Below, in pieces: positions 16,186 through 24,936 of a stretch of DNA of 64,000 nt (its first letter is position 1; the number at the start of each line of letters is the position of its first letter). The notes beneath the pieces are model-generated. The model worked only from the letters and a program-made list of their open reading frames with translations. It did no database searches and had not been told where the DNA came from. The translations under genes were made by a program, and so were the position numbers. Source of the stretch: Ruegeria intermedia (GTDB taxonomy: Bacteria; Pseudomonadota; Alphaproteobacteria; Rhodobacterales; Rhodobacteraceae); assembly GCF_900129345.1 (NCBI RefSeq), contig NZ_FQVK01000021.1, positions 1-64,000 of the forward strand, in the 5' to 3' direction.

Positions 16186-18423
16186 ATGGCAGAACACGAA
16201 ATGAACGCTCAATCCGAAAACCTCCTGCGCGACGCAGCCGTGGCGCTGTTAAGCGAATTTGCGAAATCCGAATATGACGTGGTTCGGCTGCGCGCCATCC
16301 AGGCGCTTGCTGCCCTGGGTGCCAGGAACAGCCCCGCACTGGTCGAGGCGCTCTTGGACGATGACGAGGATGTGCGCCAGGACGCGGCGACAGCCCTTGG
16401 TCAGCTCGGCGTCGAGCAGGCCGTACCGCAGTTGCTGGAAAACCTGATTCACGATCCGTGCGGCGAGGTGAAACTGGCCTGCGTCACAGCCCTGGCCAAA
16501 TTGGGCGCCGCTGATGCCGCTCCTTACCTGCGCACCCTGGTGACTGGCCGGGGGGACGAAATCGTCTGGGACGAGGACGAATACCATCAGGATGAGTGGG
16601 ACGACTGGCTCGATACCCAGATCGCCGCCATCCGCGCCGTTGGCACACTGGGAGACGCGGTCGCCATCGAGCCGATCGTCCGCGCCGTTATGGACGAAGA
16701 GGCGCAGGAACTGGGCGATGTCGCTTGCGAGGCGCTTGGCCGGATCGGCGCAGCGGCGATTCCGACCCTCGGGGTGTTCGCCTCTTCGCCGAAACGACGC
16801 TTGCGCTACCATGCCGTGCGCGCCCTGGCGGAAATCGGCGGGTCCGAGGCGCGGGCCATCCTTCGCAAGGCTTTGTCGGACGAGGACGGCGGCGTGCGGT
16901 TGCTGGCCCATGAGGCGTTGATGGAGCATGATCCGCAGCTGGTCGAAGCCGCGCTGACAGACCCGCAAGAGGACATTCGGCTTGCCGCCCTGGCCCGCGC
17001 CGGCCTGTCCGAGCCCGAGTTGCTGGACCGGATGATGCGCGATCCTGGATCACGGGTGCAACTGGCCCTAATCGAGCGGCTCGACCGCACCTCTCCGATT
17101 GCCGACACGGACGATTTGCGCTGGCAGGTTCTGGATTTCCTTTCGACCGGCGAACAGCCCGAGGTCGCAGCGCAGGCCCTTGGTCTGCTTGCCGCCCTGG
17201 CGCCGGAACTGATGACCGACAGGCTGAAAACCTTGTTTGCGGCGACACCGGATCAGGAGCAGGCCGAACGCGATCAATGGGCCGTCGTCGACGCACTTGC
17301 CAGGTCGCCTGTCAAGGAAGCGGCGGAATGGCTGCAACGCGCCTGCCGCTCACCTTTTCGATCGGTTCGGCTCAAGGCGCTGGCAACGCTTGGGATGATC
17401 GTCACGGAAGAGGGTCGCGCCCATGTGAACCAGCAGCAGGGCCGCGAGTTGCTGTTGTCGCTGGCATTGTCGCCGATGCCGGTCGCGGAAGAAAAGAAAG
17501 AGGACACCGCCGAGATCGAAGAGGCGCCGCGCAACGACATCCAGGCGCTGGAAGAGGCGGGGCTGGACGTATCGCATGGCGGAGAGAATGGCCCGACATC
17601 CAGCCTCGGCGCCATTCTGGGGCATGATGCAATCGCCGCCGAAATGCAGCATGAGGCAGAGCAGGCCGAGGAAATGCCGCCGCTTTCACCTCGCGAGCAG
17701 GCGTTGCTGGCACGGGCCACCCGGCAGCCCAAACGCCGCCGGGTGGCGCTGGACGACGACGCCGAGGCGCTGGAGCACGAAAGCCGGATGACGGCGATCC
17801 GCCTGCTGGGCGAAGTGCGCGGGATGCAGGCGATGCTTGCACAGATCGTGCGGGATCCGGACCCCGAGGCCGCGCAACAGGCACTGGGGGCGCTTGGCAA
17901 CGCGGTGGCGCGCCACGGGGCCGAGCTGAGTATGGAACAACTTGCCGGGATCGCGACCGACGGTCTGTCCACCGCTGACTCGGCGACGGCGCTGCAGGCG
18001 CTCAAGCTCTTGCGTCAGGCGGCTTTGCCTCCTCTACCCGAGTTGCGTGGCAAGCTTCGCGCGATTCTGCGAACGGGCGAAGCTCCATTCCGTATCGAAG
18101 CGATGCAGATTCTCTGCGCCTGGGATGAGTCCGCTGACGCTGCGCGTGAACTGCTGGACGATCCTTCGGCCTCGGTCCGGCAGGCATCCATGCGGCTGAT
18201 CTCGGAGATGACCCCGGAAGAGGCCGGGGCGGTGATCGTCCCGTTCCTTCTGGCCAACCCTGACCAACGGATCCTGACCTATATCGGCGACAATCCGCAG
18301 GCGAAAAGAAATGTGGCGGGTGAGTTGATGCAGAAGTTGAGGGATCACGACCGCCGCGCGACGTGGCCGGTGATGATCGCTGCCCTGGCGGATCTTCTGT
18401 CCCAACCCGGGCCTGCGGTCTGA
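16186..18423 (+). CDS. HEAT/PBS-lyase-type repeat protein
   Basis: 745 aa soluble repeat protein without signal peptide. It contains many two-helix HEAT units (for example RLRAIQALAALGARNSPALVEALLDDDEDVRQDAATALGQLG), interrupted by an acidic loop (DEIVWDEDEYHQDEWDDW, about residues 125-142) and a charged linker of about 100 residues in the middle. The start at 16186 is chosen over an open frame from 16054, which overlaps a hairpin; 16201 is also possible. HEAT proteins act as scaffolds or maturation chaperones. Lying between idrA and moeA, this one may help assemble or load the molybdoenzyme; that is inference. Confidence 0.75.
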   Translation: MAEHEMNAQSENLLRDAAVALLSEFAKSEYDVVRLRAIQALAALGARNSPALVEALLDDDEDVRQDAATALGQLGVEQAVPQLLENLIHDPCGEVKLACVTALAKLGAADAAPYLRTLVTGRGDEIVWDEDEYHQDEWDDWLDTQIAAIRAVGTLGDAVAIEPIVRAVMDEEAQELGDVACEALGRIGAAAIPTLGVFASSPKRRLRYHAVRALAEIGGSEARAILRKALSDEDGGVRLLAHEALMEHDPQLVEAALTDPQEDIRLAALARAGLSEPELLDRMMRDPGSRVQLALIERLDRTSPIADTDDLRWQVLDFLSTGEQPEVAAQALGLLAALAPELMTDRLKTLFAATPDQEQAERDQWAVVDALARSPVKEAAEWLQRACRSPFRSVRLKALATLGMIVTEEGRAHVNQQQGRELLLSLALSPMPVAEEKKEDTAEIEEAPRNDIQALEEAGLDVSHGGENGPTSSLGAILGHDAIAAEMQHEAEQAEEMPPLSPREQALLARATRQPKRRRVALDDDAEALEHESRMTAIRLLGEVRGMQAMLAQIVRDPDPEAAQQALGALGNAVARHGAELSMEQLAGIATDGLSTADSATALQALKLLRQAALPPLPELRGKLRAILRTGEAPFRIEAMQILCAWDESADAARELLDDPSASVRQASMRLISEMTPEEAGAVIVPFLLANPDQRILTYIGDNPQAKRNVAGELMQKLRDHDRRATWPVMIAALADLLSQPGPAV

Positions 18424-18436
18424 GAGCGAGGGGGGC

Positions 18437-18925
18437 ATGGACATGCAGAAGTGGAGAGCGGCGGGGCAGGCCCTGGCCGCGGCGCTGCTGTTGCCCGCGG
18501 TTTCGCAGGCGACCGAACAGCCACAGGTGGCGGTGGTGCATCAACTCATCGATCCCTCCGCGCAGGTCGTCGCCGAGGTCTTTCGCTTCGAGCCCAAGTT
18601 CCTGCGCGTCCCCGCCGGCGCGACGGTTCGTTTCAAGGGCTCGGTCGGGCGGCACACGGTCTCGTCGATCAGGGCAATGATCCCCGAAGGCGCGCGAAGT
18701 TTCGAGATCCGGGGCAAGCCGGAGATGGAGCTGACCTTCGAGCACGAGGGCGTCTACGGCATTCGATGCCGTGTGCATGGCCGTCATGGGATGGTCATGC
18801 TTCTGGTTGTCGGAGACCCGGGCGTCAACATCACCACCGCCAGGGCCTACCTGCCGGAATTGCCGGACCCCGAGAGGGAAGTATTCGAAGAACTTTTCAA
18901 TGAACTGGAGAGAACCGATGGCTGA
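18437..18925 (+). CDS. Pseudoazurin-like cupredoxin
   Basis: 162 aa. Signal peptide (cleavage near SQA-TEQP, about residue 25) and one cupredoxin domain. The type-1 copper ligands can be read: His in GRHTVSS, then Cys, His and Met in YGIRCRVHGRHGMVML, and VVGDP closes the strand as in pseudoazurins. A C-terminal tail of about 30 acidic residues is extra. Start at 18437 or 18443, with AGGGGGG just upstream. Probably a soluble periplasmic electron carrier for the idr enzymes, replacing or supplementing a cytochrome. It overlaps moeA by 8 bases. Confidence 0.85.
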   Translation: MDMQKWRAAGQALAAALLLPAVSQATEQPQVAVVHQLIDPSAQVVAEVFRFEPKFLRVPAGATVRFKGSVGRHTVSSIRAMIPEGARSFEIRGKPEMELTFEHEGVYGIRCRVHGRHGMVMLLVVGDPGVNITTARAYLPELPDPEREVFEELFNELERTDG

Positions 18926-20162
18926 CGGCTGTGGATGCGACGCCCTCGCCCATGATCTATTGTCGGTGCCCGAGGCGCTGGAAAAGGGACTGGCGGCGGC
19001 CGCCCCGATCGGCATGCGGGAAAGCCTGCCGTTGGCAGAGGCAATCGGCCGGGTTCTGGCGCAAGATTGCGTCAGTCAGACGGACATGCCTGGATTCGAC
19101 AACGCTGCCATGGATGGATTTGCCTTGCGCACGGCCGATTTGGGTTCCGGGAGCCGGTTCGAATTGCCGGTTGCGGGTCGTGTGGCGGCGGGCGACAGTG
19201 GCGTGAAAGAGGCGCCCAGCGGTGCGGCCCTTCGAATCCTGACCGGGGCGCCGGTTCCTGCGGGATTTGATGCGGTGGTCATGCAGGAGCACTGCGAGCG
19301 ACTGGATGGCCGCATCCGGTTCGACCGTCGCCCGCAGCCGGGCCAGCACATTCGGCGCGCAGGAGAAGACCTGAGAGCGGGCGAGACGATCCTGACCAAA
19401 GGGTGCCTGATCGGCCCGCGCGAGGCCGGGGCCTTGGCCGCTGCCGGATACGGGCAGGTGCAGGTCAACCGAAGGCTGAAGGTCGCCTTCTTTTCCACCG
19501 GAAACGAGTTGCGCCACCCGGGCGAACCGCTGGGACCCGGCCAGATCTGGAACTCCAACCGTTTCATGCTGCGAGCACTGTTGGATCGGCCCTGGGTCGA
19601 GCTGTCCGACATCGGCCCGGTGGACGACGATCCGATGCGGCTGGAAAAGACCTTGCGCGAGGCTTGCGACAACGCCGACCTGATCGTCACGACCGGCGGG
19701 GTCTCGGTAGGTGACGAGGACCACATGCCGCGGTTGTTCGCAGCCATGGGCGGAAAGGCCGACGTGATGAAGGTGGCGATGAAGCCCGGAAAACCGCTCA
19801 TGTTCGGCCGCCGGGGCGGTGCGCTCTATATTGGTCTGCCGGGAAATCCGGTCTCGGCCTACGTAACCTGGCGGGTTATCGGCGCGCATATGATGGCGCG
19901 GCGGGCCGGGCTGTCCTACCGCCCCGAACCCCTGCTGCCGGCCGTGGCGGCTGCCGACTATCACCGTCATCCGGGTCGTCAGGAATACCGCCCCGCCCGT
20001 ATTCTGGATACCACGCCGGACGGTCGTCCAAGGCTGAAACTCTTGGGTTCGTCTTACAGCGGGCGTGTGGCGCTGCTGGCGCAGGCCGACGGGGTGGCGG
20101 TTCTTCCGGCGCAGGCCGCGGACATTGCCGAGGGCGCCCATCTGGAGTTTTTGCGCTTCTGA
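18918..20162 (+). CDS. moeA: Molybdopterin molybdenumtransferase
   Basis: 414 aa, usual length for MoeA, which inserts molybdate into adenylated molybdopterin. Signatures: PGFDNAAMDGFA, ILTGAPVPAGFDAVVMQE, FFSTGNEL, DLIVTTGGVSVGDEDHM and MKPGKPLMFG with LPGNPVSAYVTW. Start ATG at 18918 has CTGGAGAGA before it and overlaps the cupredoxin stop; the frame is open further upstream but codes nonsense there. A MoeA copy inside a molybdoenzyme operon is probably dedicated to, or boosts, cofactor supply for IdrA. The N terminus (MADGCGCDALAHDLL) carries two extra Cys. Confidence 0.9.
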   Translation: MADGCGCDALAHDLLSVPEALEKGLAAAAPIGMRESLPLAEAIGRVLAQDCVSQTDMPGFDNAAMDGFALRTADLGSGSRFELPVAGRVAAGDSGVKEAPSGAALRILTGAPVPAGFDAVVMQEHCERLDGRIRFDRRPQPGQHIRRAGEDLRAGETILTKGCLIGPREAGALAAAGYGQVQVNRRLKVAFFSTGNELRHPGEPLGPGQIWNSNRFMLRALLDRPWVELSDIGPVDDDPMRLEKTLREACDNADLIVTTGGVSVGDEDHMPRLFAAMGGKADVMKVAMKPGKPLMFGRRGGALYIGLPGNPVSAYVTWRVIGAHMMARRAGLSYRPEPLLPAVAAADYHRHPGRQEYRPARILDTTPDGRPRLKLLGSSYSGRVALLAQADGVAVLPAQAADIAEGAHLEFLRF

Positions 20163-20291
20163 ACCCGGCCAACCGCTTGGGTCGGCGTGCCGTGGCAGGA
20201 TATGCGTTCCCGAGGCATCGACCTTGCATGTTTCGGGCCCTCGCTGCTAACTGTTGCTTGCCGCTGCACCATGGTCAGCTGAGTAGGCGAG

Positions 20292-21029
20292 ATGAGCAAA
20301 GAACATATCCTTGTCGTCGATGACGATCCGCAAATCACGTCGTTTCTCAAGCGTTATCTCGAGAAGCAGAGCTGCGATGTCAGTTGTGCGGCGGACGCAG
20401 TCAGCATGGAGGCCATTCTTGCCGTAAAGTCCGTGGACCTGATCGTTCTGGACATCGGCCTGCCCGGGCGCAGTGGCCTTGACATCACCCGCGATCTGAG
20501 AGCGAACTCGAACATCCCGATTATCGTTTTGTCAGGACGGGATGACGCGTTCGACCGGGTGGTCGGCTTGGAGTTCGGGGCCGATGACTATGTTACCAAA
20601 CCGTTCGAGGCCCGAGAGCTGTTGGCCCGTATTCGCACTGTTTTGCGCCGCTGCCGAGCTGAGGGGCTGGCCGCACGGAACAACGGCGACGACGTGCCAC
20701 TTATTCGGTTCGGGCAATGGGTGGTCAATTTCAACGAGCGAACGTTGAAATCGGACGCGGAGGGAGTTTCGACGCCGCTGACGACCACCGAGTTCGACAT
20801 CTTGCAGGCATTCCTGAAAAATCCACATGTTGTCTTCTCTCGAAATCAACTTCTGGATACGGCGCGTGGAAATGATACGTTCGTCGGTGATCGGACGGTG
20901 GACGTGCATATCATGCGGCTGCGCAAGAAAATCGAACCGGATCCATCCAACCCAAGCTATATCAAGACCGTTCACGGCATCGGTTACTGTTTCGCTGCCA
21001 ACGTAACCAAAGTTGGCGACCACAAGTGA
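20292..21029 (+). CDS. OmpR/PhoB-family response regulator
   Basis: 245 aa. Receiver domain with D10-D11-D12, phosphoacceptor D54 (LIVLDIGLPG), Ser/Thr switch at LSGRDD and Lys in YVTKPFEAREL; then a winged-helix DNA-binding domain (LTTTEFDILQAFLKNPHVVFSRNQLLD ... VHIMRLRKKIEPDPSNPSYIKTVHGIGYCF). It closes the idr block 129 bp after moeA and has its own leader. With the hybrid kinase upstream of idrP1 it may form the controlling two-component system, though a hybrid kinase normally signals through a phosphotransfer protein, so direct pairing is uncertain. Confidence 0.88.
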   Translation: MSKEHILVVDDDPQITSFLKRYLEKQSCDVSCAADAVSMEAILAVKSVDLIVLDIGLPGRSGLDITRDLRANSNIPIIVLSGRDDAFDRVVGLEFGADDYVTKPFEARELLARIRTVLRRCRAEGLAARNNGDDVPLIRFGQWVVNFNERTLKSDAEGVSTPLTTTEFDILQAFLKNPHVVFSRNQLLDTARGNDTFVGDRTVDVHIMRLRKKIEPDPSNPSYIKTVHGIGYCFAANVTKVGDHK

Positions 21030-21228
21030 ACGGGCATTGCGCGGCCTTGGGTGATGTGACGTGTAGACGGCTCGGTTTTTCCAAGAGTTGATTTGCGCTG
21101 ATGGCGAACTTTGCGGGTTGTGGTCTGTGTCTCAGCGCGGTCGAGCATCCCGTTCCCGCGTCAATCCGACATGTCATTTCAATCTACCGTAGATGGTCCT
21201 ATCCGGTTGGACGGGGGAGGGTAGGGTT

Positions 21229-22476
21229 TTACTCGTGAGACAGCCGCAATCCGACCGCGACCTGCGCGAGCGCGGCCAGGATCGCGGCGACGAACACCGC
21301 CTCGATGGCGATCGCACCGGCCAGAACCCCGCCCAGAAGCGGCGCCAGTGCCGCCGGAGCCGCGAAGCTGTTGAACCAGGCGGAGTAGGCCGGGCGGCGC
21401 TCGTCGGGCGAGATCTCCATCAGGAAGCCGAGATAGCCGATCGTCACTCCGTTCATCATGGCGCCGATCAGGAAAAACAGACCCGCGTATCCCGCCAGAC
21501 CCGCGCCCGTGGCCGAAAGCATCAGGACAAGGACCGGAGGCCCCATCCGCACCACCGCCACGACCTGCAACAGCCGCAGCTTGCCCATGTGGTCGCCGAT
21601 GCGGCCCCAGACCGGGTTCGAGGCCAGCGCACCGAAGGTTTGCGCGGCCAGCATCGTGCCGACCTCTGCCGCCCCGAGACCCTGCCGGGCGGCCATCACC
21701 ACGTAGAACGGCAGCGCCATCAGCGTCGCAGCCCCGAGCCACTGGAAGATCAGAAACAGCCGGAGCCGGCGGTCCTGCCGCAGCGTGATCAACCCGTCGC
21801 GCAGAAAGGCCGGCAGGTTGGACGGGCGGTCGCGCGGCGCGGTTGCCGCGGCGGGTGGTTCCCCGGCCGAGACGAAAAGGGTTGCCGAGACGATCATCAG
21901 CCCCGCACCAAGACCGAAGATCAGCGCATAAGCCGTGAGCGGCGGCATCACGTCCAGCGCGAGGCGCAGCAGGCCTGCCACCAGGACCGCCAGAACGCCG
22001 CCGCCGAAAAAGCGCCAGGCCAGCATCCGGCTGCGGCGCTCCGACGGGATCGCCCGGCCGACGATGTCATTGTAGGGCACCGCCACGACACCGCTGACAA
22101 AGGCATAGACCGTCCAAAGGCCGAGAAACCCGAACACCAGCGGAACCGGAGGCCAATCGACTTGCGGCCAGTCAGCCCCCCGCCAAAGCAGCAGACCGAT
22201 CAACGCCACCGCGATCGCCCGGCCATAGGCGCCAAAGGCGTAGAACGGCATGCGCCGTTCCGTGCGGCCGGCGAGGTAGCCCACGAACAGCTGCGGCAAC
22301 AGCCAGCCCAGCCGCAGAACCGCGCTGGCATAGCCGACCGCCAGCGCGCTGCCGGTCAGCATGTGCACCAGGCTCGCCACCACCGTCGCGCTGTCCACCG
22401 CGGCCGATCCGCCCTGAAATGCCGCCCCGGCCCCGGCGATGCGCCAGAACCTCGTTTCTTCGGAACTACGCGCCAC
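21229..22476 (-). CDS. MFS transporter
   Basis: 415 aa, about 12 membrane segments with the usual central cytoplasmic loop (residues about 190-215). A GTG start (22474-22476) overlaps the 3' end of the upstream gene by 11 bases, so the two are coupled. Segments such as GRAIPSERRSRMLAWRFFGGG resemble MFS motif A-like loops. Substrate unknown. The 5' neighbour is a UPF0104-type protein, not a metal gene, so this pair seems unrelated to the idr block. Confidence 0.8.
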   Translation of the reverse strand: MARSSEETRFWRIAGAGAAFQGGSAAVDSATVVASLVHMLTGSALAVGYASAVLRLGWLLPQLFVGYLAGRTERRMPFYAFGAYGRAIAVALIGLLLWRGADWPQVDWPPVPLVFGFLGLWTVYAFVSGVVAVPYNDIVGRAIPSERRSRMLAWRFFGGGVLAVLVAGLLRLALDVMPPLTAYALIFGLGAGLMIVSATLFVSAGEPPAAATAPRDRPSNLPAFLRDGLITLRQDRRLRLFLIFQWLGAATLMALPFYVVMAARQGLGAAEVGTMLAAQTFGALASNPVWGRIGDHMGKLRLLQVVAVVRMGPPVLVLMLSATGAGLAGYAGLFFLIGAMMNGVTIGYLGFLMEISPDERRPAYSAWFNSFAAPAALAPLLGGVLAGAIAIEAVFVAAILAALAQVAVGLRLSHE

Positions 22477-23494
22477 CCTTCGCGGCCTCCGCCTCCGCCC
22501 GGGCGCGGCGGATGTCGATGCCGCTCTGCCACAGCACCGTCAGGCCGATCCCGACCACCAGAAGGATCGTCAGCACGTAGTTGAACAGGATCATCAGAAG
22601 CGCCGTCTCGTCCGGCACCCCCAGCGCCTTGAGCGCGAACCCCGCCCCGAAGACAAAGCTCGCCGGGATGCGCACGAAGCGCCCGAGGACCATGGCGAAC
22701 CCGGCAAACACCATCAGGAACAGATAGTCCCACGCGCTCAGAACAACGCCGACGGCAAGCCCGGCCCACAGGAAATGGGTCGTCGCCACCAGCTTGCCGA
22801 TGATGGCCGCGGCGATGGCGGCGACGCGGCGGGCCCGCGCCCGCGGCCAGATGATCCCGGCGCCCAACGCGGCGCGCAGGCCCGCGCCATCGGCCCCCAT
22901 GCGGGCCACCGCCCCGTCGAAGAGGCGGCAGAGCAGGGGGGTTTCGCTCAAGAGCGACGCGCGGAACCGGAACAGCAGCCAGAGCAGCCCCCCGAACAGC
23001 ACGAGATTCAGCAGCCCCGCCAAGCTCAGCCCCAGCCGCAACTCGCCTTCGATCTGCGGGATCTGGCCGGCGGCGGCCACAACCCCGGCAAAAAGCGCGA
23101 AAACCACGCCGTCGAGGAACCGGGCGATGATTGTGGTCGCCAGCACGGTCGCCATGCTCAACTGGTCCAGCCGCGCGATCAGCCAGGCCCGGACCAGCGG
23201 GCTGATGCCCAGCGGGACAAGGACATTCGCGCCATACCCCGCCAGCAGCGCCCCGGTCAGCCGCAGCGTGCCCACCGGCTTTACTTCGAACAGGATCTGC
23301 CGCCACTTCCAGCCGCTCATCAGCTGTTCCAGCAGGATGGCTGCGGCAAGAACGGCGATCCAGAACGGGTTGGCCCCGCGCAGGCCCTGCAGAAACAACG
23401 CGAAATCGAGGCTGCCATAAAGCGCGAACACCAGGTAAAGCGCCAGGGCCGCGCCGAATACCGGCAGCACCCATCTTTTCAGGAAGGTCCGCAT
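22466..23494 (-). CDS. UPF0104 / lysylphosphatidylglycerol synthase TM-region-like protein
   Basis: 342 aa, about eight to nine membrane helices, matching the membrane domain of MprF-type lysyl-PG synthases and glycosyl-lipid-associated UPF0104 proteins without the soluble aminoacyl-transferase domain. Characteristic stretches are GYGANVLVPLGISPLVRAWLI and ATTIIARFLDGVVFALF. Start at 23494 (MRTFLKRW). It is the first gene of a two-gene unit with the MFS transporter. It may flip or modify a lipid, but no specific role can be stated. Confidence 0.75.
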   Translation of the reverse strand: MRTFLKRWVLPVFGAALALYLVFALYGSLDFALFLQGLRGANPFWIAVLAAAILLEQLMSGWKWRQILFEVKPVGTLRLTGALLAGYGANVLVPLGISPLVRAWLIARLDQLSMATVLATTIIARFLDGVVFALFAGVVAAAGQIPQIEGELRLGLSLAGLLNLVLFGGLLWLLFRFRASLLSETPLLCRLFDGAVARMGADGAGLRAALGAGIIWPRARARRVAAIAAAIIGKLVATTHFLWAGLAVGVVLSAWDYLFLMVFAGFAMVLGRFVRIPASFVFGAGFALKALGVPDETALLMILFNYVLTILLVVGIGLTVLWQSGIDIRRARAEAEAAKGGA

Positions 23495-24171
23495 ATGACG
23501 ACCTCTCGCCTGTTCCGGTTCGGAAGTCTTACCCAATGTATCATGATGCGGTGTCAAGGTGCTTGTGAAGTAGGGCAGGCGGTTCGGTATCACTACATCC
23601 TTTCTGGGTGGGCCATGTTGGTGCACGTCTTTGCCGCCGCGATGGCGCGGTAGAGCGCCGAAGACATCCGGCCTTGGTTCAGCCAGTTCGATACCTCTAC
23701 CCGATTCAGCCTGCGTTCGCTTGTCAAAACCCATCCCATGCCCACACTCTCTGCCTGTTCTCATTGGGGCAGGGTGTGGCACTTCTACTTTGCACGTGTA
23801 GGACATTTTAACTTTGCTGCTTCAGGTGAAGCGCCCGTAATAGAGATTATGTTACCTTTTGATCACGCGGTAAGGGCCTCTGGCCGAAGTTGCGCTCAGA
23901 TGAGACAGCCGGGATCGGCATCTGTATGCGACGATACCGTGGTCTTGAGACCCTATCGGCACTCCGAGATGATGGAGTTCGCGACGGTCGTACCGCACCG
24001 CCACCACTCCAACCCGATACACCCCAGAACAACCAACCAAATTCACGCTGAATTCTTCCTCCTGCACATGTGTGCACGCACGCGCGCAGAAAGGTTTTCT
24101 CGTCGCCCTCGACGATACCACATTCCCTTCGCCAGCAGGCCAAGCCACCATTTCACAAGGACACACGCATC
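23495..24171. other. 677-bp region without a recognisable gene; possible IS remnant
   Basis: No ORF here has convincing coding features. Around 23774-23821 there are two imperfect copies of a roughly 20-bp motif (GGCACTTCTACTTTGCACG and GGACATTTTAACTTTGCTGC), the style of multiple terminal repeats seen at ends of IS21-family elements. This is a weak hint of an insertion-sequence scar at the left side of the mobile block. Confidence 0.35.
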
Positions 24172-24615
24172 ATGACCAAAGACATCAACGCGCTGATCAA
24201 GAAGATCAATGAAACCGCCAACACCCTCTACGAGCTCATTGGCGAGATTGATCCCGGCACGATCCCCGCCCTGGAGAGGCACCTTCAGGACGCAAGCGAT
24301 GCGGCTGACAAGATCAGCTACGACACCTTCACCTATCTCGCTCTGGTCGCGGAATACGGAGATGACCAGATCGACGCCGTCTTTCAGGCGAAAACCGACC
24401 TGGACATTCACGAAATCCATGAGGAACTGCAGAACTCGATGACCCACGACGACATCGACCAGTTCGTATGGGAAAGCCTCAAATCGGCTCAGGAAGACGG
24501 AACCCAGGACTGTGAGGACCCCAAGTTCGACATGGCGCGGTTTCGCGACGAACTGCTGGCCTCATCCCGATTGGTCACCACCAAGACCGGCGCGATCGTT
24601 GGGCTCTGCGCCTGA
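24172..24615 (+). CDS. Hypothetical protein of the mobile block
   Basis: 147 aa, acidic, soluble, largely helical (MTKDINALIKKINETANTL...), no signal peptide or known motif. Start ATG 24172 is chosen because the protein-like sequence begins there (ACAAGGAC lies 9-16 bases upstream); the frame is open from 24070 but the extra part is Arg/Ser-rich noise. It is the first gene on the left side of the block containing recombinases. I do not recognise a family. Confidence 0.6.
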   Translation: MTKDINALIKKINETANTLYELIGEIDPGTIPALERHLQDASDAADKISYDTFTYLALVAEYGDDQIDAVFQAKTDLDIHEIHEELQNSMTHDDIDQFVWESLKSAQEDGTQDCEDPKFDMARFRDELLASSRLVTTKTGAIVGLCA

Positions 24616-24936
24616 CGCGGCTGTGCACGCACATACCCCGAAAAGGAACCCCGCGGCGGCCAGTCGCAACTTTTGACAGGCTGCTGAACCGCGGGCGCTG
24701 TTTCGGCAAGAGATGGCGCCCCACAAGGCATGACCCGCCTGCAGGTGTTTTGCTCGGCCGGGATATTCGGTCTTCTACCCACCCGAGCCCGGCCCAGTCG
24801 CGCCCGGCGCTTTTCAAAAATTTCTTTACACAACGCGACAACACTTTGTTTTTATTACCTATTACTTCATCCAAATCCGTTTCCGGATTTTCCAAAACGA
24901 ACCGATCTCCCGCGCGTAACACGCAGGAGACCATTC
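24616..24936. other. 321-bp gap before the methyltransferase
   Basis: No gene seen. An AT-rich tract at about 24827-24870 (TTTCTTTACACAACGCGACA and onward, TTTGTTTTTATTACC) contrasts with the GC-rich surroundings and probably contains the promoter of the methyltransferase. AGGAGA at 24925-24930 is its ribosome site. Confidence 0.4.

Noticed and set aside
21229..22584. 463-codon + strand frame
   Set aside because: Opposite to the MFS gene; Arg/Gln/His-rich shadow.
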